Below are positions 43,749-51,377 of a stretch of 64,000 nucleotides of DNA, piece by piece. The notes below the pieces were generated by a model. That model did no database searches. It saw only the letters and a list, made by a program, of their open reading frames with translations, and was not told where the DNA came from. How positions within the stretch are numbered: position 1 is the stretch's first letter; each line of letters begins with the position of its first letter. The stretch comes from Rhizobium sp. 2MFCol3.1. GTDB taxonomy: Bacteria > Pseudomonadota > Alphaproteobacteria > Rhizobiales > Rhizobiaceae. Position numbers and translations under genes: made by a program. The stretch is taken from NCBI RefSeq assembly GCF_000377565.1, contig NZ_KB898374.1, forward strand, positions 1-64,000, given 5' to 3'.

Positions 43749-45272
43749 TCAGGCGGCCTTCTTCTTCAGGCCCGCCGCGTAGCGCATGATCTCCTGCTCG
43801 GAGATCTCGTCGCCCTCAAGCACGCCGACGATCCGCCCTTCGCGCATCACCGCCACCCGGGTGCAAAGCCCGATCACCTCGGGCATCTCCGAGGAGACGA
43901 CGATGATAGAGCGCCCGTCGCGCGCCAGTGCGGAGATAAAATGATAGATCTGCTGCTTGGTGCCGACATCGATGCCGCGCGTCGGCTCGTCGATGATGAT
44001 GATCTCCGGGTCCGTCTCCATAACCTTGGCGAGCAGCAGCTTCTGCTGATTGCCGCCCGACATGCGCCCCGCCACGATATTGGCGTCGCGCACGCGGATA
44101 TCGAAGCGCCGGCGTGCTTTCGCCAGCGCCGCAGCCTCGCTGCTCGGGCTGAGATAGCCGTGCCGCGAATGCTGGCCCAGCGACTGCAGCGTCAGGTTTG
44201 CCAGCATGTTGGAGCCGAGCAGCAGGCCCTTGTGCTTGCGATCCTTGGTCATGTAGGCGAGCCCGGCGCGATTGGCCGCGTGCACATCGCCCGAGGCAAC
44301 ACTCTCGCCGCGGATGACAACCTCGCCGGCGGTACGGCCGCGCAAGCCCGCAATCGCCTCCATCAGCTCCGTACGGCCGGAGCCGATCATGCCGGAAAAG
44401 CCGATGATCTCGCCCTTGCGCACCTCGAAGCTCGCATCCTGCACATAGCCGGTCGAGATGCCCTCAACCTTCAGCACGATCTCTTCGTCGACATCAGGCT
44501 CGTTCTTGGTCGGGTAGAGGCTGGAAAGCTCACGCCCGACCATCAGCTGCGCGATCGATTCACCGTCGAGCATCGCCGTCGGCGCCGTCTTCACCCACTG
44601 CCCGTCGCGCAGCACCGTGACCCGGTCGGTCAGTTCCATGACCTCGTCGAGCTTGTGCGAGACGAAGACAAAGCTGGTGCCCTTGTCACGCAGCTTGCGC
44701 ACCTGCTTGAACAGGAAATTGGTTTCTTCGCGCGACAGCACCGCCGTTGGCTCGTCCATGAATACCACGCGCGCATCACGGCTGATCGCCTTGGCGATCT
44801 CCACCATCTGCTTGTCGGCTATGGAAAGCGTGCTGATCAATGCGTTCTCGTCGACATGCGAGCCGAGCAGATCGAGCGCCTTGCGGGTCTCTGCCCGCAT
44901 GAACTTGCGATCGAGCACGCCGAAACGCGTGACCTCGCGGCCGAGAAAGAGGCTTTCGGCAACGGTCAGGTGATCGGCGAGATTGAATTCCTGGTGGATG
45001 ATGACGATGCCAAGCGCCTCGGCCGCGCCATTCGGCGGCAGCACGACCGGCTGGCCGTCGAGAATGATCTCGCCCGAGGTCGGCTGTTCGAAGCCGGACA
45101 TCACCTTGACGAGCGTCGACTTTCCGGCGCCGTTTTCGCCCATCAGCGCATGGATTTCGCCAGCGCGCAGCTCGAAATTGACGCTGAAGAGGACCTGCAC
45201 CCCATTGAAGGATTTGCATATGCGCCGGGCCGACAACACCACCGGCGCCGCCTCGACAGTCTCCAAACTCAT
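43749..45272 (-). CDS. Sugar ABC transporter ATP-binding protein (RbsA-like, two ABC domains)
   Basis: 507 aa. The first ABC domain has Walker A GENGAGKSTLVKV and the degenerate signature STLSIADKQMVEIAKAIS. The second has GMIGSGRTELMEA and signature MSGGNQQKLLLAKVM with Walker B IIIIDEPTRGID. It is the first gene of the transporter operon and lies 167 bp from a divergent LacI gene, with the double operator in between. Confidence 0.93.
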   Translation of the reverse strand: MSLETVEAAPVVLSARRICKSFNGVQVLFSVNFELRAGEIHALMGENGAGKSTLVKVMSGFEQPTSGEIILDGQPVVLPPNGAAEALGIVIIHQEFNLADHLTVAESLFLGREVTRFGVLDRKFMRAETRKALDLLGSHVDENALISTLSIADKQMVEIAKAISRDARVVFMDEPTAVLSREETNFLFKQVRKLRDKGTSFVFVSHKLDEVMELTDRVTVLRDGQWVKTAPTAMLDGESIAQLMVGRELSSLYPTKNEPDVDEEIVLKVEGISTGYVQDASFEVRKGEIIGFSGMIGSGRTELMEAIAGLRGRTAGEVVIRGESVASGDVHAANRAGLAYMTKDRKHKGLLLGSNMLANLTLQSLGQHSRHGYLSPSSEAAALAKARRRFDIRVRDANIVAGRMSGGNQQKLLLAKVMETDPEIIIIDEPTRGIDVGTKQQIYHFISALARDGRSIIVVSSEMPEVIGLCTRVAVMREGRIVGVLEGDEISEQEIMRYAAGLKKKAA

Positions 45273-45311
45273 GATGCCCTCCCCTGCGGACTCCCACCCG
45301 CTTGACCCTTG

Positions 45312-45346
45312 TGTAAACCTTTACATGTGCGATGTAAAGGTTTACA
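45312..45346. promoter_or_regulatory. Double operator in the LacI / sugar ABC divergent region
   Basis: TGTAAACCTTTACA (45312-45325) and TGTAAAGGTTTACA (45333-45346) are exact reverse complements and each is itself a near-palindrome. Centre-to-centre spacing is 21 bp, two helical turns, so two regulator dimers could bind the same face. Probable target of the adjacent LacI protein. Confidence 0.75.
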
Positions 45347-45439
45347 TCATCGTATCACGAAGTTCTCCTGGCTTCGCCCTTTGACGTATCCTTCAGTCTG
45401 TGTAGTGTCGCCGCGAATTGAGCCCCAAGGCAGGACGCA

Positions 45440-46471
45440 GTGTCGAATTCCACGCCCGCAACCATCGAGGATGTCGCCCGGATCGCCGAGGTTTCGATCG
45501 CGACCGTGTCGCGGGCGATCCATACGCCGGAGAAGGTCGCCAACTCGACGCGGCTGAAGGTGAACCAAGCGATCGCGATCACCGGATACACGACGAACGC
45601 CATGGCCCGCAGCCTGCGTCTCGGCCGTTCCAACATGATCCTGGTCGTGGCTCCCGACATCGGCGACCCCAACTTTTCCAACATTCTGATCGGCCTGGAA
45701 AACGAGGCCCGCGCCCATGGCTACGGCATTCTCATCGGCCATACGCAGAACGACGCCCAGCGCGGCCTCGAATATCTCAAATTCCTGAATTCAAACCAAG
45801 CCGCCGGATTGATTCTCTTCACCGGCATCCTGCCCTTCGGCCACCAGACGATGACGGCGAGGCTCCCGCCCAGCGTCGGCGTCTTCGAGCCGGTCTTCAA
45901 CGGCGGCATTCCCTATGTCGGCGTCGACGATATCGAGGGCGCGCGCAAGGCGGTCGACCTGCTGCTGGCGGAAGGTCACCGAAAGATCGCCTTCATCGGC
46001 GACAGCAAGACGCGCCTTGCCTATTCCAGGCGCCGCCAGGGCTATGACGAGGGCTTGGACGCGGCCGGTGTCGCGAAAAGCCAGCGCATCATTCTCGAAG
46101 GCGACGGCACGCTCGAAAGCGGCCGCCACGCCGTTGAGCAGCTCTTCATGCGCGACACGCTGCCGACGGCCTTCATGTGCGTCAACGACCAGACGGCGAT
46201 CGGCGTGATGATCGGCCTCAACGCCCGCGGCTACGACATCCCCCGCGACTTCTCCGTCACCGGCTTCGACGACGTGCCCCAGGCCGTCTTCATGTCGCCG
46301 CCGCTGACGACGGTCCGCCAGCCGCGCACCGCGATCGGCAAGCAGGCCATGGCCTTGCTGCTGGAGTTTTTGGGCGACGGCCATCCGGCGGAAACCGAGA
46401 TCCTGCTGCAGCCGGATCTCGTCGTCCGCAATTCGGTCTCGGCGCCGTCGAAGCAGTGGTCGAAGCGCTAG
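45440..46471 (+). CDS. LacI family regulator of the sugar ABC operon
   Basis: 343 aa. The helix-turn-helix is IEDVARIAEVSIATVSRAIH and the hinge region TTNAMARSLRLGRSN. The ligand domain starts ILVVAPDIGDPNFSNILIGL and includes VTGFDDVPQAVFMSP. The start is GTG with AGGA upstream. It is divergent from the importer genes across a double operator, so it probably represses them until the sugar or a derivative is present. The adjacent catabolic pair at 37075-39538 may belong to the same regulon. Confidence 0.92.
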   Translation: MSNSTPATIEDVARIAEVSIATVSRAIHTPEKVANSTRLKVNQAIAITGYTTNAMARSLRLGRSNMILVVAPDIGDPNFSNILIGLENEARAHGYGILIGHTQNDAQRGLEYLKFLNSNQAAGLILFTGILPFGHQTMTARLPPSVGVFEPVFNGGIPYVGVDDIEGARKAVDLLLAEGHRKIAFIGDSKTRLAYSRRRQGYDEGLDAAGVAKSQRIILEGDGTLESGRHAVEQLFMRDTLPTAFMCVNDQTAIGVMIGLNARGYDIPRDFSVTGFDDVPQAVFMSPPLTTVRQPRTAIGKQAMALLLEFLGDGHPAETEILLQPDLVVRNSVSAPSKQWSKR

Positions 46472-46489
46472 CACAAAACGCGATATCGG

Positions 46490-47002
46490 CTACGGCGCGT
46501 AGCGCGTAAAGACATAGTCGTGATTGTTCACGCGCGCCTCGTGACAGGCAAAACAGGTCTCATGCTGGGCCTGGTCGGCTGGAACGCCATTGATGAACCG
46601 GCCAAATCCCCAACCGCCGGAGGCGGCGTATTTCTTCGCATCCTTGACCATGACCTGCACCGTCGTTGCCGCTCCGGGGACCGAGGCGGGCGCGAACTCG
46701 GCCGATGGCGTGCGCTTCCAGGCGAGCTTGACGAGCACGCTTCCATCAGGAAACGGAAGCGTGCCATTGCGATAGGCCTTGACGGCGATGTCGTTGCCGA
46801 CGACCACGCGCAGCTCGTTCAACGGCGCATCCTCGAGCGCCGGCGCGATCAACTCCCACTGCCGGTAGCCCTCCGGAAGGGAGACGCCGTAGATCGGCGA
46901 GACCGGCCTGGCGGCAGGCGTCTCGCCGGCGAGCGAGCCGATCGCAAAGACAGTGGCGCCGACAGCGGTGGCGGCGGCAAGCAGCATGATGTTTCCTGTC
47001 AT
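46490..47002 (-). CDS. Cytochrome P460 family c-type heme protein
   Basis: 170 aa from ATG 47002 (GTG 47011 is an alternative). A membrane-anchoring or signal helix (NIMLLAAATAVGATVFAIGS) is followed by the P460-type domain (YGVSLPEGYRQWELIAPALE). One heme-binding CxxCH motif lies near the C-terminus in HETCFACHEARV (Cys150, Cys153, His154). Family members include hydroxylamine-oxidising proteins, but many are simple c-type cytochromes. It directly follows a hydrolase gene; a link in function is unclear. Confidence 0.82.
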   Translation of the reverse strand: MTGNIMLLAAATAVGATVFAIGSLAGETPAARPVSPIYGVSLPEGYRQWELIAPALEDAPLNELRVVVGNDIAVKAYRNGTLPFPDGSVLVKLAWKRTPSAEFAPASVPGAATTVQVMVKDAKKYAASGGWGFGRFINGVPADQAQHETCFACHEARVNNHDYVFTRYAP

Positions 47003-47011
47003 GGCAGCCAC

Positions 47012-48061
47012 TCACGCAAGCCTATCGGCATCGATAATCGCCTGGGCGAAGGCCGCCGGCGCCTCTTGCGGCAGATTGTGCCCGATGCCGCCGGTAATCG
47101 TCCGATGCTCGTATTTGCCGGTGAACTTCTTGGCGTAGGAGGCAGGATCGGGATGCGGTGCGCCGTTGGCATCACCCTCCATGGTGATAGCAGGCACGCC
47201 GATATCGGGCAGCTTCGCGAGCTTGCGCTCCAGCGCATCGTATTTCTTCTCGCCCTTGGCGAGATCGAGCCGCCAGCGATAATTATGGATGGTGATCGCG
47301 ACATGATCCGGATTTTCGAAGGCGTTCGCCGTGCGATCGAAGGTGGCGTCGTCGAAGTGCCATTGCGGCGAGGCAAGCGTCCAGATGAGCTTGGCGAAAT
47401 CGTGCCTGTTGGCATCATAGCCCGCACGTCCGCGTTCGGTCGCGAAATAGAACTGATACCACCAGGAGAGTTCCGCCTTCGGCGGCAGCGGCTTCTCGTT
47501 GATCGCTTGGCTGCCGATCAGGTAGCCACTGACTGAGACCATGGCCTTGCAGCGCTCCGGCCAGAGCGCGGCCATGATATTCGCCGTCCGCCCGCCCCAA
47601 TCATAACCGCCGATAACCGCGCGCTCGATCTTCAGCGCATCCATGAAGTCGATCATGTCGACGGCAATCGCCGCCTGCTGTCCGTTGCGCGGTGTCTTCG
47701 AAGACAGGAACCGCGTCGTCCCATAGCCGCGCAGATAGGGGATGAGCACGCGATAGCCGGCATCGGCAAGAACCGGCGCGACATCGACAAAGCTGTAGAT
47801 GTCGTAAGGCCAGCCATGCAGCAGCAACACGGCGGGTCCATTGGCCGGACCGAGCTCAGCGTAACCGATATCGAGCACGCCGGTCCTGACCTGCTTCAGT
47901 GCCGGAAAGGACGTATTCGTACCCGGCTTGACCGACGCAAGCGCGCCACTTCCCGCTCCCGCCGTCTGCGCACGCACAGTGCCGGCGACGCCGACGGCGG
48001 CAGCAGCGAAGGCCGCGGCGCCAAGGAAGCGGCGGCGTTGGTGATTGGTATCATCGGACAT
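47012..48061 (-). CDS. Tat-exported alpha/beta hydrolase (epoxide hydrolase / haloalkane dehalogenase-like)
   Basis: 349 aa. MSDDTNHQRRRFLGAAAFAA is a twin-arginine signal peptide. The fold shows LLHGWPYDIYSFVDV (oxyanion HG motif), the nucleophile in IGGYDWGGRTANIMA (Asp in GxDxG) and a late His in GGIGHNLPQEAPAAFA. The aspartate nucleophile favours epoxide hydrolase or dehalogenase activity over esterase. The stop lies directly before the cytochrome P460 gene, so they share a transcript. Confidence 0.87.
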   Translation of the reverse strand: MSDDTNHQRRRFLGAAAFAAAAVGVAGTVRAQTAGAGSGALASVKPGTNTSFPALKQVRTGVLDIGYAELGPANGPAVLLLHGWPYDIYSFVDVAPVLADAGYRVLIPYLRGYGTTRFLSSKTPRNGQQAAIAVDMIDFMDALKIERAVIGGYDWGGRTANIMAALWPERCKAMVSVSGYLIGSQAINEKPLPPKAELSWWYQFYFATERGRAGYDANRHDFAKLIWTLASPQWHFDDATFDRTANAFENPDHVAITIHNYRWRLDLAKGEKKYDALERKLAKLPDIGVPAITMEGDANGAPHPDPASYAKKFTGKYEHRTITGGIGHNLPQEAPAAFAQAIIDADRLA

Positions 48062-48210
48062 GGAGGCCTCTCGATTGGCGGTTGCAAGGGAGCGCGAAGC
48101 TCACCCTGAAAGCTAACGCGAGCCCCGACGGACCGACAGGCAACCGAGGTATGAAATGCCCTATATGTTGGTATAGAGCGCGGACGCGCCCATGCGCGGC
48201 GAGGACAGAT

Positions 48211-48588
48211 TCAGTCCTTCTCCGCCCGCCGCTCAGCCAGGCTGTCGAGCGCATCCGCATTGGCCCGCCCCCAGCCATAGAGCAGTTCGATCGGCTCCAC
48301 GAACCGCTTGCCGAGCGTCGTCAGCGTGTAATCCACGGCGGGCGGCACCGTGCCAAAGACCCGGCGCGTCACCAGCCCGTCCGCCTCCATGTCGCGCAGC
48401 GTCTGCGTGAGCATCTTCTTCGATATGCCGGGAAGGCTACGCTGCAGCACGCCGGTGCGCGCGCAGCCGTCAAGCCGCGTGTCCAGCACATGCAGGATCA
48501 TGCTCGTCCACTTGCTGGAAAAGATCTCCAGCACGCGGCGCGGCGCGCAATCCTCGCGCCATTCGTGATCAGGTGAGCCGGCTCGCAT
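48211..48588 (-). CDS. HxlR family transcriptional regulator
   Basis: 125 aa winged-helix protein. The typical start has Cys in DCAPRRVLEIFSSKWTSMIL, then LPGISKKMLTQTLRDMEADG for the recognition helix and a wing in VPPAVDYTLTTLGKRF. HxlR proteins often sense electrophiles through Cys. It is divergent from the PRISE-type reductase gene and upstream of the hydrolase gene, so either may be its target. Confidence 0.9.
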   Translation of the reverse strand: MRAGSPDHEWREDCAPRRVLEIFSSKWTSMILHVLDTRLDGCARTGVLQRSLPGISKKMLTQTLRDMEADGLVTRRVFGTVPPAVDYTLTTLGKRFVEPIELLYGWGRANADALDSLAERRAEKD

Positions 48589-48695
48589 GTGGTTACCTCA
48601 GGGTGTCTATGTCTCGAATGGGTGCCTTCTAGCGACAAACGATCGAAATGGCTACATCCGGAAAAACACCCGGATGGACATCAGGAGACAGGCAT

Positions 48696-49754
48696 TTGAA
48701 CAAGGCATTGATCGCAGGCGCAAGCGGCATCGTCGGCAGCGCAACGGCGGAACTTCTGAGTGGCAAGGGCTGGCAGGTCTTCGGCCTCGCGCGCAAGCCG
48801 CAAGCAGCACCCGGCGTGCAGCCGCTTGCCGCCGACCTGCTCGATCCCGCATCGCTGAAATCGGTGCTTGCCGATGTCGCCCCCACGCACATCGTCATCT
48901 CCACCTGGCTGCGGCAGCCGACGGAAGCGGAGAACATCCGCGTGAATTCGGCCATGGTCCGCAATCTGCTCGATGCCGTCAGGCGCTCGGGCTCGGTGCG
49001 CCACGTCGCGCTCGTCACCGGCCTCAAGCACTATCTTGGCCCCTTCGAAGCCTATGGCAAGGGCAGCCTGCCGCAGACGCCGTTTCGCGAGGAGCAGGGC
49101 CGTCTCGACATCGATAACTTCTATTACGCACAGGAAGACGAGGTCTTCGCGGCGGCTGCCCGCGACGGCTTCACCTGGAGCGTTCACCGTCCGCACACCA
49201 TCGTCGGCAAGGCGGTGGGCAACGCCATGAACATGGGCACCACGCTCGCCGTCTATGCCAGCATCTGCAAGGAAACCGGCCGCCCCTTCCGCTTCCCCGG
49301 CGTTGCCGCGCAGTGGGACAGCCTCACCGACATGACCGACGCACGCCTGCTCGCCCGCCACATCGAATGGGCATCGACGACGCCAGCCGCCGCCAACCAC
49401 GGCTTCAACGTCGTCAACGGCGACGTCTTCCGCTGGAGTTGGATGTGGGGTCGGATCGCTGAGTGGTTCGGCATCGAACCCGCAGCCTTCGACGGCGTGG
49501 TCCGTCCGCTGGAACAGCAGATGGCCGACGACGCCGACTTCTGGCGCGAGATCGCCAGGCGCCATAACCTCGCCGAACCGGATCTCAACCGCCTGTCCTC
49601 ACCCTGGCACACCGACGCCGATCTCGGCCGGCCGATCGAGGTGGTCACCGACATGTCGAAAAGCCGCCGCATGGGCTTCCTCGATTATCAGCCCACCGAC
49701 GACGCGTTCTTCGACCTGTTCAAGCAGCTGCGGGCCGACCGGTTGATTCCGTAG
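48696..49754 (+). CDS. SDR family NAD(P)-dependent enone reductase-like (PRISE type)
   Basis: 352 aa. The Rossmann loop is IAGASGIVGSATAELL. HYLGPFEAYGKG and EEQGRLDIDNFYYAQEDEVF are signatures of progesterone 5-beta-reductase/iridoid synthase-like enzymes, which reduce activated C=C bonds. TTG 48696 is chosen as start because AGGAGA lies eight bases upstream and LNKALIAGASG is the true N-terminus of the fold; the ATG at 48648 is the alternative. It is divergent from an HxlR regulator. Confidence 0.85.
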   Translation: MNKALIAGASGIVGSATAELLSGKGWQVFGLARKPQAAPGVQPLAADLLDPASLKSVLADVAPTHIVISTWLRQPTEAENIRVNSAMVRNLLDAVRRSGSVRHVALVTGLKHYLGPFEAYGKGSLPQTPFREEQGRLDIDNFYYAQEDEVFAAAARDGFTWSVHRPHTIVGKAVGNAMNMGTTLAVYASICKETGRPFRFPGVAAQWDSLTDMTDARLLARHIEWASTTPAAANHGFNVVNGDVFRWSWMWGRIAEWFGIEPAAFDGVVRPLEQQMADDADFWREIARRHNLAEPDLNRLSSPWHTDADLGRPIEVVTDMSKSRRMGFLDYQPTDDAFFDLFKQLRADRLIP

Positions 49755-49780
49755 GCTCCGCCTTCGCCAAACGCGGATCA

Positions 49781-49809
49781 TTGACGGATTGTAGTTCTAA
49801 AACTACATT
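49781..49809 (+). promoter_or_regulatory. Promoter and operator of the HigBA-type operon, apparently leaderless
   Basis: TTGACG (49781-49786) and TACATT (49804-49809) are 17 bases apart. The palindrome TGTAGTT-CTAA-AACTACA (49790-49807) covers the spacer and -10. The toxin ATG at 49815 lies only five bases after the -10 element and has no Shine-Dalgarno sequence, so transcription probably begins at or next to the start codon. Confidence 0.6.
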
Positions 49810-49814
49810 GCCTC

Positions 49815-50120
49815 ATGTTCGAGCTGCGGCAGTCCGAGACCTTTCGAAAATGGCGGGCGCGCTTGAAAGACGAGCGCGCCAGGGCGTTGATCGCTTCACG
49901 GCTGGATAGGCTGGCTTTTGGACATGCCGGCGATGCCGCTCCGGTCGGGGACGGGATCAGCGAACTGAGGATACATTACGGACCAGGTTACCGCATCTAC
50001 TTCAGACAGGATGGCAAGACGCTGATCATCCTGCTTTGCGGTGGCGACAAAGGCAGCCAGAAGCGTGATATCGCAGAGGCAAAACGGCTGTTCAGCGAAT
50101 GGAATGAAAACAATGGCTGA
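49815..50120 (+). CDS. RelE/ParE (HigB-like) toxin
   Basis: 101 aa. The family pattern ETFRKWRARLKDERARALIA and ISELRIHYGPGYRIYFRQDG with LIILLCGGDKGSQKRDI is that of addiction-module killer proteins related to HigB/RelE, which cleave ribosome-bound mRNA. The Arg and Lys residues of the last segment are intact. Toxin precedes antitoxin, the HigBA order. The end overlaps the antitoxin start by eight bases. Confidence 0.9.
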   Translation: MFELRQSETFRKWRARLKDERARALIASRLDRLAFGHAGDAAPVGDGISELRIHYGPGYRIYFRQDGKTLIILLCGGDKGSQKRDIAEAKRLFSEWNENNG

Positions 50121-50436
50121 GAAATTCACCCACTACGATCCGGCCGATGACCTGACATCGGACGAAGCAATTGCCGTCTTCATAGAAGAAGCGTTCGAGA
50201 CCGAGGACGCCGGCTATATCGCCCATGCGCTGGGCGTCGTAGCGCGCGCCAAGGGCATGCCCCAGATCGCCAGTGAGACTGGGCTCTCCCGTGAGCAGCT
50301 CTATCGTTCCTTCAGCGCCGAGGGCAACCCGACGCTGAAGACGACGCTATCCGTCATGAAGGCGCTCGGCATCGGCCTGACGGCAAAAGTGCCGACGCGC
50401 GCCGATCAAGAGGCAAAGGCCGCCGCTAAACCGTAA
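50113..50436 (+). CDS. Addiction module antidote protein (HigA-like)
   Basis: 107 aa. A Cro/C1-type helix-turn-helix is in ARAKGMPQIASETGLSREQL and YRSFSAEGNPTLKTTLSVMK. The N-terminal acidic part (ADDLTSDEAIAVFIEEAFET) probably binds the toxin. ATG 50113 is chosen from the overlap with the toxin gene. The last 11 bases overlap the end of the convergent isomerase-like gene. Confidence 0.9.
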   Translation: MAEKFTHYDPADDLTSDEAIAVFIEEAFETEDAGYIAHALGVVARAKGMPQIASETGLSREQLYRSFSAEGNPTLKTTLSVMKALGIGLTAKVPTRADQEAKAAAKP

Positions 50437-51208
50437 ACGCCTCGCGAAACGCCGCAAGCGCCGTCTCGGGATTACCCGATGCGAACGCCTCCATGCCAAC
50501 AGGCCCTTGATAGCCCATGGCCTTCAGCGCCCGCGCGATACCCTTCCAGTTGACCTCACCCGTTCCCGGCTCCATGCGGCCGGGGACGTCGGCGACCTGG
50601 ATTTCGCCGATCCATGGCAGGCTCTTGCGGCAGAGTTCGATCAGGTTCCCCTCGCCGATCTGAGCATGATAGAGGTCGAGATTGAGCCGCAGGCGCGGGT
50701 GGTCGATGCTCGAGACCAGTGCCAAGGTGTCCTCCGCGCGGCCGAAGGGGACGCCCGGATGATCGACATCAAGGTTGAGGTTTTCGAGCGTGAAGACCAC
50801 GTTCTCTTCTTCCGCCATGTCGACGATGCGGGCGAGCGTATCGCGCGCCTTCAGCCACATCTCACCGGTCACGACCTCGATTGGCTGCACCGGCAGGCCG
50901 CCTTCGCCAAGCCCGGTTCCGTGCAGGTTGAGACGCTGCACGCCGAGCCGCTTGCCGACCTTGGCCGTCTCGCGCGCCGTCTTCAAGAGCTCCGCCGCCC
51001 CCTCGTCATCCGTCAGCCGCCCGGTGAGGTAACCGTTCATGATGGTGAAGGTGGCGCCCGTCGCCTCGAGCTTGGCGAGATCATGCTCCGGCCAGTTCCA
51101 CAGCCCGACACCGAAGCCCATCTCCTTCAGGCGACTGGCCCGCCACTCGATCGGTCGGTCGCGCCAGATCATCTCGGCGCAGGCGGCAAGTTGGAAAGGC
51201 AAGTTCAT
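50426..51208 (-). CDS. Hydroxypyruvate isomerase-like TIM-barrel protein
   Basis: 260 aa, the length of Hyi/OtnI proteins. The signature runs FTLENLNLDVDHPGVPFGRA, LNLDLYHAQIGEGNL and IQVADVPGRMEPGTGEVNWK, with metal-binding Glu, Asp and Glu. It may interconvert hydroxypyruvate and tartronate semialdehyde or act on a related keto-sugar. ATG 51208 follows GGGAGG; the in-frame extension to 51292 has no ribosome-binding site. It is monocistronic, convergent with the HigBA-type pair. Confidence 0.85.
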   Translation of the reverse strand: MNLPFQLAACAEMIWRDRPIEWRASRLKEMGFGVGLWNWPEHDLAKLEATGATFTIMNGYLTGRLTDDEGAAELLKTARETAKVGKRLGVQRLNLHGTGLGEGGLPVQPIEVVTGEMWLKARDTLARIVDMAEEENVVFTLENLNLDVDHPGVPFGRAEDTLALVSSIDHPRLRLNLDLYHAQIGEGNLIELCRKSLPWIGEIQVADVPGRMEPGTGEVNWKGIARALKAMGYQGPVGMEAFASGNPETALAAFREAFTV

Positions 51209-51377
51209 GTGATCCTCCCGATCATGCATGCTGATTTCTGTTCGCAATAGAGCCGAGATCGCGGTCAGCCGCAATGCGACATCGCGTGCCATGCCGGCAC
51301 ATGGAATTGACGATTGTCATGAGAGGTTCACGCAGCAGGCATAACTCGAAGGGACGGCTTCTGAGAGAGGAACTGAG

